From: Urechis unicinctus
Lineage: Eukaryota; Annelida; Polychaeta; Xenopneusta; Urechidae
Assembly (NCBI GenBank): GCA_034190875.2
Contig: CM067349.1
Span: forward strand, 13,303,447-13,367,446
DNA: 64,000 bases
Direction: 5' to 3'
In this document: positions 15,413 through 24,140 of the stretch, one piece after another
Position numbering within the stretch: the stretch's first letter is position 1
How the letters are laid out: the number at the start of each line of letters is the position of its first letter
Translations under genes and position numbers: made by a program
Notes under the pieces: generated by a model
What the model saw: only the letters and a program-made list of their open reading frames with translations
The model's database searches: none
What the model was told of the DNA's origin: nothing

Positions 15413-16063
15413 GTCAAATGTCTTGGTCAACCAGATAAGAATCAAATTACGGCTATCAATAATTTACCATTACCGACTACAAAGAGAGAATTGCAAAGGT
15501 TTTTGGGTATGTGCAACTATTTCCGTACCTATATTGATCGCTATGCAGACATAACCAAGCCCCTAACCGATTTGACAAAGAAGTCTGTCCCCACTGTCAT
15601 TCCATGGGATGACACTGCCAAGAAAAGTTTTGAATTATTAAAAGAGAAACTGTGTACCGCCCCAGTCCTGTTCATTCCAGATATAACGAAAACCTTCAAA
15701 ATGTAAGTTGATGCATCTGCATTCGCTGTAGGTTGCTGCATCAGTCAGACCGATGATTTAGGTAAAGAACATCCTGTTGTTTATGCCAGCCACAAACTTA
15801 ATGAAAGTCAAGGTAAATGGGCCACTGTAGAGAAGGAAGCGTATGCTGTTGTCTGGGCTCTAAAACGCTTCGATAGCATCCTTTTTGGGGCTGAAATAAA
15901 CATTACATCTGATCATAACCCACTCTTATATGTGTTTAAAAATGGAAGCAAAAGTGCAAAACTGACAAGATGGGCGTTGCTTTTACAGCGATATAGATGT
16001 CGTTTGAGTTATATTAAAGGTGCACAAAATGTTAGTGCAGATTATCTGAGTAGAATTCAATGA
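15413..16063 (+). pseudogene. RT thumb/connection and RNase H of the Gmr1-like element, 3' end of pol
   Basis: After the TAG comes 'VKCLGQPDKNQITAI'. About eight residues expected between 'LG' and 'PD' in this family appear deleted. The connection reads 'ELQRFLGMCNYFRTYI' and 'KPLTDLTKK'. RNase H follows: 'VDASAFAVGCC' (Asp), 'ATVEKEAYAVVWALKRF' (Glu), 'TSDHNPLLYV' (Asp) and 'QNVSADYLSR'. One TAA interrupts at 15703. The natural pol terminus is TGA at 16061-16063. No integrase follows, which is the key departure from ordinary Ty3/gypsy elements. Confidence 0.9.
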
Positions 16064-16318
16064 ATTATACTTCGTGATTTTTTATTAATAACCATTTGTC
16101 ACGAATAGGTCTTATTTCTCATACGTTATGATGTGATGCTTCTCCTGAAATATTCTAGTAGTTCACATTGTTTACTATTTGTATGATGAAAATGACAATG
16201 CTAGATTCTTACTAATTCTTTGTAATATTTGTAAGTTGATTGTTATTGATTGTCAAATTATTCTCAGATAATATTGAACTTTTGTGTGAATGATTTGAAG
16301 AAATTGTCCACTCCCTTT

Positions 16319-16331
16319 TTAGTGGGGGAGG
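16319..16331 (+). promoter_or_regulatory. Polypurine tract of the Gmr1-like element
   Basis: 'ttagtgggggagg' lies immediately before the TGTAATATTGG start of the 3' LTR. A purine run at this position primes plus-strand DNA synthesis in LTR elements. It also fixes the left boundary of the 3' LTR at 16332. Confidence 0.75.
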
Positions 16332-16413
16332 TGTAATATTGGTCTTTAATGTCACGTGGTTTGATTGCCATGCGATTGCCAAATAAAGAGACTCTTGTCG
16401 GGTGATCGTCACA
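16332..16413 (+). repeat. 3' LTR of the Gmr1-like element
   Basis: 82 bp, starting TGTAATATTGG and ending GATCGTCACA, with the AATAAA signal retained. It is about 21 bp shorter than the 5' copy because two short internal stretches are missing. Outside these gaps the two LTRs are almost identical by eye. Confidence 0.82.
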
Positions 16414-17499
16414 GTCCCTGTGTATAACTTTTAAGATCAGTTCAAGAGGTATTGAAAGTCCATCGTGAGTGTATTGGTGCACATTAGAATGCCAAGTGTG
16501 AAAGTGGTAATAGACTTGATACTATCATGAAAACATAACGCAGAAATTGGTTCGCTGGTGATGTTCCAGGAACAGATTGTCCACACCAACACATTTGTCT
16601 GAAAACTACGTCAAGAAGCCATTCCATATACACTACGAAGATTAAACGGCACCGTTATAGAGTCTATTCGTAAATAATGCGATTTGGAGCCATCAATATC
16701 GACGATAATGATAATATGCGCTTACAATGCCAATGGATGATTTAGTCATTGTAACTCATAAATTCAATGCGATATATCCGTTTTTGAATCCATGGCATTC
16801 ACATTGATCTGATCCTCGTTAACTAATGTTCGAGGATTTCCTGTTATAAGGATAAACGTAATATTTATGTTTTGTTTAAGTAAGGTAAAATGCACGACGA
16901 CGTTCAATAGTTCGCTTTTGATTTATTTACATGGTTTGATATCACAACAGACTACCCAAATGGTTGATCCACCTAAATGGACGGTCCATCGAACTTATTT
17001 CAGATATTATCTGTCCTCGTTGGTTTTCTAATGCACGGTTGTGGTTGAAAAGAAACAAGCGCACAACAAATATGATGTACTGAGTGGACATCAAAGCAAA
17101 AAGCGACGACAAATTATGTTACATCCATACAAATGTGGATAGTAATTTCGCACCTGCTTCCCTAAAACTCACAGCAAACAGTTAAATACATGTAATAGCA
17201 GTCCTTCTAAAGATATCACTATTTTACATTCAACTAGAGATTTTTAACTTTGAACTTGAATCTTGAATATTATGTTGTCAATCGCGGTATTGTCCCAAAC
17301 GTCCGAAAAGTACGGTTGCATAGATGAGTTGCTATGTGCAATATCTATATGCAGCAGATTTGCCATTTACCGCTGAAGCATTCGACACAACACCGTCACG
17401 GTGTAGCTCACGCTGCACCATCCCCCATCCTACCACGCACTCACTTACGCAAAAGTCAATCATTGCTTGCAATCATTAATCATATCGGTATTTGGTGTC
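16414..17499. other. Spacer between the Gmr1-like and BEL/Pao elements
   Basis: No recognisable coding potential. The right end may include the outer part of the BEL/Pao 3' LTR, whose outer boundary I could not place. Confidence 0.5.
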
Positions 17500-17861
17500 C
17501 AAGTCATATCATGCGTGCATCGTGAGCAAGCGTTCCCCTCTTCCATATTCCACCTAACTAGGTCAACTTAAGTGAAATGTGATAGCCTTGTAATCCAGAG
17601 AGGTTTTGAAGCTGAACAGTCATTAAATCAATGATTTGATCACTCCTAAACAAAACATCTATATTTACATATTACATACAATAAATCACTAGATTATTCA
17701 GCCTACAGATATACCTAAGGCACATGGCTTCGTCTTCCGCACACAGCAAAACTCCTCTCCTACACATCAAGTCGTGACGTCATGCCTTTTTACATTCCCA
17801 CATATACCCCATTCCCTACCATCCGTTACTTCATTTACCCCATTTCCTACCGTCCGTTACA
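17500..17861 (-). repeat. Candidate 3' LTR of the BEL/Pao element (outer boundary approximate)
   Basis: Read on the minus strand, a purine-rich tract 'ataggggccggga' (17862-17874) is followed by TGTAACGGACGGTAGG at 17861, the layout expected for a polypurine tract next to an LTR beginning TG. The LTR start contains an imperfect direct repeat of a unit of about 30 bp (17806-17860, 'ccctaccatccgttac' and 'cctaccgtccgttac' on the + strand). There is no second LTR to compare with, because the element is truncated at its 5' end. Confidence 0.4.
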
Positions 17862-18154
17862 TCCCGGCCCCTATGATGCAACTAGGGAGCATCATACTAA
17901 ATGACGAAGACGGTTTCAAAAAATTCCTGAGTACATAACACACATGACTGGCTACTCATACGTGAATGCCATACAGAATCAGATCAAAACTCAGAATACA
18001 CTTGTAGGTTATACATTGTACCCCTTAACTAAGCACAATTTCAAAGTAGGAAACACTTGTAAATCATTAAGTCTCAATCAAACTTTGAGAACACAAACTC
18101 GCTGAAATATTCAGATAAAGTGCAAAAGTTCAAACACGCTGTAATCTCTAGAGT

Positions 18155-19589
18155 TCAATTAACATCATGGTTTACGAGATTGACCTCCAGCAAGCCCACT
18201 TTGGAGGCAGGACGTTCGAAGATACCATTCTGCGTCTTAATCTTAACGCTCCTTACAAGACCCTGCTGTCCTGGGTACGTCTGCACAACCAGACCAAGAG
18301 GACACCGGTTTCTCTGAGCGTTCTCATCACTTATCAGCACAAGATCTCCTGACTGTACGTTTCTGTTAGGCAATAGCCACTTTTGCCTATCCTGTAGAGA
18401 TGGGAGATATTCTTTAAGCCAACGACGAACACATCACTGAGGTAATTCACCTGCCTCCACTTGCGTCGATAGAGATCCCGTAGGACGAACTTCCCAGGCG
18501 GCAGAGAGAGGCCATCCCTCAGAAGTAGAAGATGATTTGGCTTTAGTGGCCTTGGGTCGGTGGGATCCTCTGAGAGCTTTGCCAAAGGTCTGCCATTGAC
18601 GATGCTTTCTACATTACACATCAAAGTGCTCAGGATTTCATCGGTAGGGGTTGGTTCACCACCAAATCCAAGGATGAGAGCGCGCACTTTCCTGATCTGT
18701 CTTTCCCACACGCCCTCCATGTGAGAAGCAGCTGGCGGGTTGAACAACCATCTAACATTTTTCTGCAACAGGTACCCATGGATTTGTTCCTGGTTTCACT
18801 CTTTAAGGGCATCTGAAAGTTCTTCGCGTGCCCCGACAAAGTTTGTTCTATTGTCGGATCGTATCACACCAAGCTCTTTTCGTCGAGCTATGAACCTCTG
18901 CAAAGCTTGTATGAAGGTATCCGTCTCTAAGGAATAAGCCACTTTGATATGTATGGTTCTGGTAGTTAGGCAGGTAAAGAGGCATCCCCACCTATTGTGC
19001 TCACTTCGTCTTCGTTTCACGAGTATAGGGCCGAAATAATCCACACCAACTTTAGAGAAGGGAGGATCCCCCGGAGTAACTCTATCTTCACAGTCGTACG
19101 CCCTTTCAGGGGCCAAAACCTTTGACGTACTTCGGTAAGGACTCTTTCCACGCCACTGTGGCCATACACAATATGGCAATAGTTGATGATGAGCTCAGTT
19201 ACTGAGTGATCCTTAGGAAGAATAGCTGGATGACGAGCAGTGAAAGTTAAAGGAGCACGAGCCAGACGGCCTTCAACACGAAGAACGCCCTCGTCATACA
19301 CAGGAGGCAGTTTGGCCAACGATTTCAGATGCATCTTTGAAGGGAAAGCATGACTTAGTATATAGGTAAGCATCGCTTTCTCAGATACTTCCATCTCCCA
19401 TACAGATAAATAGGCTTCAGCAGTAACTAGTATCTTGCGAAGATAGTCCTTGATCCTGAGTATCCATGCTACAGCCCTTTTGAGCTTTAACCAGGATGAG
19501 TAACTTTTGAAGAGTGCATCCAAGGGAAGAATGCTTTGTTCAACATGGTATATCTGCTCTTCTTTTGTCACTTCTGCAGTCACATCCAA
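18155..19589 (-). pseudogene. BEL/Pao integrase and DUF5641 C-terminal domain
   Basis: Minus strand, in three frame-shifted pieces. 19589-19180 has the pre-integrase region and H2C2 finger ('HPAILPKDHSVTELIINYCH', 'YGHSGVERVLTEVRQRFWPL'). 19179-18796 has 'PPFSKVGVDYFGPILVKR' (first Asp) and 'GVIRSDNRTNFVGAREEL' (second Asp; the usual SDNGTNF reads SDNRTNF). 18768-18334 has 'FNPPAASHMEGVWERQIRKV' with the catalytic Glu. 18373-18155 is the DUF5641-type tail ('NVQSGDLVLISDE', 'RCPLGLVVQTYPGQQGLVRS'), which ends this polyprotein. A TAG/TAA after 'SDALKE' and at least two frame changes disable it. Confidence 0.9.
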
Positions 19590-20402
19590 TGCCAGGTTCT
19601 CACGCTCTGGCTGCTTGGGTCAAAGTTATTCCCCCTCTAATAAGAATGGCGGTCTTCTCAACCACCGCTCTTTCTTTGTCAAGTCCTCAGCATTCATACC
19701 TCTTGATGCAACATCCGAAGGGTTTGAGGCAGTATCTACGTGTCTCCATTGAGTAGGATTCGCGAGACTGCGTATCTCAGCAACCCGGTTTGCCATAAAC
19801 GCTTGAAATCTTCTATCCTCGTTTCTCAATTACTGCAACACTATCATGCTGTCAGTCCAGTACACTGTCTCCATCAAGGGAAACTCAAGGTGGTCGCGAA
19901 TGCATTAGTCTAGGTGTATGGAGACTACTGCAGCAGCGAGTTCACGTCTTGGGATAGTCGTAGATTTTAGTGGAGCAAGCTTTGATTTGGCCATTACCAG
20001 GGAGCAGTGCACATTTCCTTTTCTATCTGTCAATCTCAAGTAGGAAACAGCACCTTGTTCTGATGCGTCAGAAAAATGATGCAATTGTGCGCCGACTGGC
20101 TGGTTTATGGGTTTAAAGCACCTTGGGATCTTCATCTTAACTATGGCCTGTAGGTCATCTTTCCAACGCTACCATTGCTCCACTAGTTTCTGTGGTATGA
20201 TCTCGTCCCAGTTAATTTTCTGCCTTCACAGGGACTGGAAGATTCGCTTAGCCTGAAGAACAAACGGCGACACAAACCCCAATGGGTCGTAGACAGAGCT
20301 TACAAGACTCAAAAGCCCACTCTTGGTTGGTGATGTCTTCGCCAGCGATGAGTCAAATCCGAAGCAATCTTGTTCTACATCCCAGAGGACTCCTAAAGTT
20401 CT
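19590..20402 (-). pseudogene. BEL/Pao RNase H / Peptidase_A17 region
   Basis: Minus strand. After RT comes 'LLSLVSSVYDPLGFVSPFVL', the conserved BEL/Pao connection. 'AQLHHFSDASEQGAVSYL' (20135-19905) carries the first RNase H Asp, 'STTIPRRELAAAVV' the Glu, and 'ETVYWTDSMIVLQ' the next Asp. 'RVAEIRSLANPTQWRHVD' and 'NPSDVASRGMNAEDL' follow. Stops break the frame before 20135, near 19905 and near 19829. RNase H removes the RNA strand during cDNA synthesis. Confidence 0.88.
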
Positions 20403-21632
20403 TTATTTCGGTAGACTTTCACCAACCAAGTCTAGATTCACCAAGTTCTTAGACCTTTCAGTTTCAGGGAGAGACCTGAGCACTACCCTAGAATTTGAAA
20501 CAAACTTAGTGAGCTTGAAGCCGCGGAGGGCAAGCAGCTCACGAAGTTGCCGCACAAGGCGAATGGCTATCTCTGTGGAGGGCACGGACTTGAGACAGTC
20601 ATCTACATAAAAGTTCTTGTCAATGGTCTTTACTGTCTCAGGATCAAATCCATCGCCCAAATTATCAGCGATCCTCTTTAAGGCGTACCTTGCACAACTG
20701 GGGCTCCAAACGCCCCCGATGAGGTAAGTAGCCTGGTTGAACATTCCTTCTATGTCAGACATTACAGCTATAGGTTCCTGACGGAATCTCAGCAGAACCC
20801 CAATAAGCTTGTTTGTCAGATCCGGTCCTTTATGCACACATTCATTGAGCGACTTGCCTTTGCAGCGCGCAGCACCATCGAACACCAAACGCACTTTGTC
20901 TTTCTTTCTAGGATGAGTCACAGCGTGATGGGGTAGATACCAAACTTTTCCATCCGCTCGGGTCACATCTTCGTCTGGTACCTCCTCGGCATATCCCTTT
21001 TCCATGGTTTCTTTTATGATCTGTGTGTACTTCTGTTTCAGATTGTCATCTTTGAGCAGCCATTTTCCTAGAAGACTCAGTCGGTGCTTAGCCATCCCTA
21101 AGTTATCCGGCAAACAAGGGGGTCGGTTCTTGAACGGTAAGCTCATGGAGTAGTGACCACCATACACGGTGATGGATTCTTCCCATTGACTAATGACCTT
21201 CCTATCACTGATGGATAATGCTGGGCCCTCACGTCCGTAAGGATCATCAAGTCGCCAGAACTTCTCTACTTGCTTGTCCAAAGCGAGGTCCACATAGTGG
21301 CTGGTGTACTCAGGGTTTCGCTTATCATGTCTTGCTAATGGTCCGTTGATTTCCCAGCCTAAAAGGGTCCTCACTGCAATCGGCTCGCCAGCACCTCCTT
21401 TACGGGTTTCAATGGGTATAAGTAGGTCAGGGTTGTCTTGTCCAATAAGGAGGTCAACTGCTGCTACGTCTACCTCTGGTATGCATAGATCTTCTAGATG
21501 TGGCCACTTGGCTAGCTCATCTCTAGTCACAAGACTGTTTATCTTGATGTTAAGGCTTGGTCTTGTCAACACCTTGTTCAGAGTGTGAATGGTCTCATCA
21601 GATAGACTTCTGAGCTCAAGGTCAACTTGCAC
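20403..21632 (-). pseudogene. BEL/Pao reverse transcriptase with internal deletion
   Basis: A 409-codon open stretch on the minus strand, the longest intact piece of the element. It opens in the protease-RT linker ('DVAAVDLLIGQDNPDLLIPI', 'VRTLLGWEINGPL'), passes through 'WYLPHHAVTHPRKKDKVRLV', 'FDGAARCKGKSLNE' and 'AVMSDIEGMFNQ' (first catalytic Asp), and includes 'NFYVDDCLKSV' (YVDD active site). After 'MFNQ' it jumps directly to 'ATYLIGGVWSPSCARYALK'. In this family roughly 30 residues normally separate these motifs, so a deletion has removed part of the palm without breaking the frame. No functional RT could result. Confidence 0.92.
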
Positions 21633-21835
21633 TGCACTTCGGTGGCTCGCTGATTGACTGTAGTAAAGGAAGCTTTTAAGGTTTCTGCAGGATGTCCAAG
21701 TCTCTTCACAAGTCTATCTGTACACAGGGTGCCATTTGAACAGTTGTCATGGAGCGCATATACCTCAACGTAGTCTCCACTAGCATCCTTCACCAGAACC
21801 GGCTTGATAGGTAACGCCACTTTCCTATGGTTCAC
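21578..21835 (-). pseudogene. BEL/Pao aspartic protease region (DUF1758-type)
   Basis: Minus-strand stretch of 85 codons: 'VALPIKPVLVKDASGDYVEV', 'YALHDNCSNGTLCTDRLVKR', 'LKASFTTVNQRATEVQCK'. The fold and the L-C-T-D-R-L context match the BEL/Pao protease. The catalytic D-x-G is here Asp-Asn-Cys, so the Gly has been replaced (a single G-to-T change in a GGT codon would do this). It overlaps the RT piece by a frame change. Confidence 0.75.
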
Positions 21836-21962
21836 AATCGTGATCGCTGAGATGACTTCCTGTTGGTTTGGTTGGTCAGGTAGTTCTGGCTGCGAAGCAG
21901 TAGCTGATTGTGATCGAGAATGAGTGCTCGAGCCAGCAGGTCTAGGGAAATGCAGCCATCGG

Positions 21963-22645
21963 TTATGCTTCTGGCCACACCCTTAAAATGTTGCACGTCC
22001 ACGATCGAGTGCAATCCCTGCCTTTGTGACCATACTGAAAGCAGTTTACGCACCGATTGCTTTTCTGGATGAAGCTTAGCCTGTCTTTAACTGACATTGC
22101 ACGGAATCCTGAGCACTGGTTCAGGACATGACTTGCCCTACATTTGGGACATTTGTAGTTCGTAGTCTTCCTTTGATCATTGACAGCTGAAGTAGCATCA
22201 GTAGCGAAAGTGGTCCGCTTGGGGCCACGCCTATGGAGCTTCTGTAGTTTTGAGGGTTGGCTACTTTCTTTGGCGGTTTGCGAGTTGTCGATGTATCCAA
22301 ATACAGGGTCAGACCTTTCCCTTACCAACTTGTCAATAAAGTCCACGATGTCCTCTAATGAGATGCTCCTTTTTTCTTTTTCCTTTATCGAGCAATTCAC
22401 GCTCAGCCATCGGCTATAATCTTGATCTGAGAACTTTGCAGCAATAGCCTTCAAGCTTGTGCGTGTCTCCATCTCCTGCAGATGTCCCATGGTGATGAGT
22501 GTCTCTCTGCAGGTTCTCAAGTCATCTGCAAGGTTTTGTGACTGTTCTAGATCATTGACCTTTGGCCTGTTCAGAATCCTATTCATCCAAGCTTGTGAAA
22601 TCACCTCATCATTGCCATATCTCTCCTTTAGAAGTTTTTTTGCTG
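21963..22645 (-). pseudogene. BEL/Pao Gag C-terminal half with zinc knuckles
   Basis: Minus strand, about 225 codons. 'KKLLKERYGNDEVISQAWMN' and 'DDLRTCRETLITMGHLQEM' belong to the DUF1759-type Gag core. 'YKCPKCRASHVLNQC' and 'RCVNCFQYGHKGRDC' are two zinc-binding clusters, the second a typical C-x2-C-x4-H-x4-C. The homology begins abruptly at 'AKKLLKERYG', in the middle of the Gag core. Upstream the DNA matches the non-BEL copy B segment, so the 5' half was lost at a breakpoint and not merely frame-shifted. Confidence 0.85.
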
Positions 22646-24140
22646 TGATTAAGCAATTTAATATCATTCATCATGAATACATGCATGGATCGTACTTATT
22701 TAATCCGCCCAAAAATTGCAGCGCAAAACGCATATCATACTCCCCCCTCCTTATCATTGATGTAATGGTGTCCCATATATTGTTGATCAAGAATCCGCTA
22801 GTATGATAAATTTGCACTAACTGACATAATTAATAACCGGGTGCTTCCGTTTACAGTTTGTTGTGAAGTGACACCATTAATAGACTCGTGTTATCCGTGT
22901 CACTATTTTGCCACCTACCACGGTATCTTTGTTCATTTTACGACACAACAAATTGCTTAGCTGGCATTGGCCGGTGTACGCTATTTGAACAGCATTCATC
23001 ATAAGATATATCCACAAAATAACAGAGTTGTTTAGCGAAAGAGAAATAAACATTGGGCGATGATGTTATAGAAAATACTTTCACTTCAACGTATTTCCTG
23101 ACCATGTAGAATCTGGTAAATATGCTTCACTGACAACATGAATTTAATCATTGTGGCTGGATGACGTTTATCGAGCGTGGCTGGAAATATTTCAAGTGTT
23201 TGATAGAAGTTGTCTAACTAAATGCTCTACTCAATCACAGCACATAGCTATAAGAAGTTGACTATTAACGAATAATATATACAGGTTGCAACATAGATGA
23301 ATATCATTGTAAAATTCCAGGAGCAACGACCTAATTGTTTAACATCAGTTCAGGCCAAATCTACTAAAATCATTTCTTGCTATTTTTAGCTACCTCATAT
23401 GTGATTATGATTCGCCAAAATATACGGTGATATACCATAGAGCCTAATCAATACCAGCAAACAAGATAATAATCCTTAAAAAGCATTAATGGAACATCAA
23501 TCTATCATTAAAGGCGATTATTGTATGTATTGTAATTAGGTTAATGTATCTAAGGACGGATAATTGAAGATTAAGTTAACATTTAATTGGGCTTTAAGTA
23601 TACATTTCAGCAAATTGCCTTTTTGACAGTGTCGATACATGTAATACGCAAATATGGAACACCGCAACGTTTCATGGGGAATATTGACACGTCGTTTAAT
23701 CCAGGGTTATACATATGGTAATGGAAAGTCAAGTAAGTGTAGTTTTTGCTATTGAGTCATCGCGCCCTATACTTATTCGTCCATTAAAATGTTTCCTGCT
23801 TTGCGCAAGGACTTTGGGAAACATATGAACACGCTGCTATAATTCACCGTCGTATTTGTTACAATCAAGCTTATGCCACTAAATTGCGCCTTTCCATTGA
23901 CGATCAAAGCGAGTAATGCGCAAAGCATGCCGAATCCTACTCGGTTGGTCTGTAGTGGATGCATTGCGACCACAATGATTCTTATGCCCCGCCCTACCAT
24001 CATCTGCCATCAGTCCAACTATATATAGCTGAGGCTGTCGTCTCAGTGCAGGAAGCATTCTAACGTCGAGCGGATTAATTTCTAATGAATGTTAGTGACC
24101 TGTAATTATTTTGTTAGGCTAGTGATTTTCTACAAATAGC
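22646..24140 (+). repeat. Old segmental duplication, copy A (5' part before the tandem array)
   Basis: It aligns, with many substitutions and indels, to 36390-37820. Anchors include 'atatcattcatcatgaata' (22661 / 36408), 'tttaatcattgtggctgg' (23143 / 36519), 'aattccaggagcaacga' (23312 / 36724), 'tcgatacatgtaatac' (23631 / 37057), 'caaggactttggga' (23807 / 37279) and 'gttggtctgtagtggat' (23943 / 37610). About 350 bp around 22780-23130 is absent from copy B. There are no coding features. Confidence 0.9.

Larger units (their letters stand above)
11076..16413 (+). mobile_element. Gmr1-like Ty3/gypsy LTR retrotransposon, degenerate, with integrase upstream of reverse transcriptase
   Basis: The element is bounded by short direct repeats starting TGTAATATTGG and ending CGTCACA. 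Domains in + strand order are Gag with a CCHC knuckle (12499-12540), aspartic protease DTG (12814), integrase HHCC finger (13543-13670), integrase DD35E core (13730-14150), a post-core KWIGP region (about 14460), reverse transcriptase (14830-15410) and RNase H (15700-16063). Integrase before RT is the Ty1/copia-like order that defines the Gmr1-type branch of Ty3/gypsy. Premature stops near 11714, 12880, 13675, 13918, 14146, 15095, 15410 and 15703, plus frame changes in Gag, make it non-functional. A purine tract (16325-16331) precedes the 3' LTR. No clear target-site duplication was found. Confidence 0.92.
17500..22645 (-). mobile_element. BEL/Pao LTR retrotransposon, 5'-truncated and degenerate
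   Basis: On the minus strand the order is Gag (DUF1759-type plus zinc knuckles), DUF1758-type aspartic protease, reverse transcriptase, Peptidase_A17/RNase H region, integrase (H2C2 finger, then DDE core) and a DUF5641 C-terminal domain. This is the standard BEL/Pao pol. The N-terminal half of Gag, the leader and the 5' LTR are absent. Homology stops near 22640, where an old duplicated segment begins. Several stops and frame changes and an internal deletion in RT make it inactive. Confidence 0.92.

Noticed and set aside
11025..16425. 'agtccctgt' near both ends of the Gmr1-like element as a target-site duplication
   Set aside because: On the left it lies about 45 bp away from the LTR, so it cannot be a normal target duplication.
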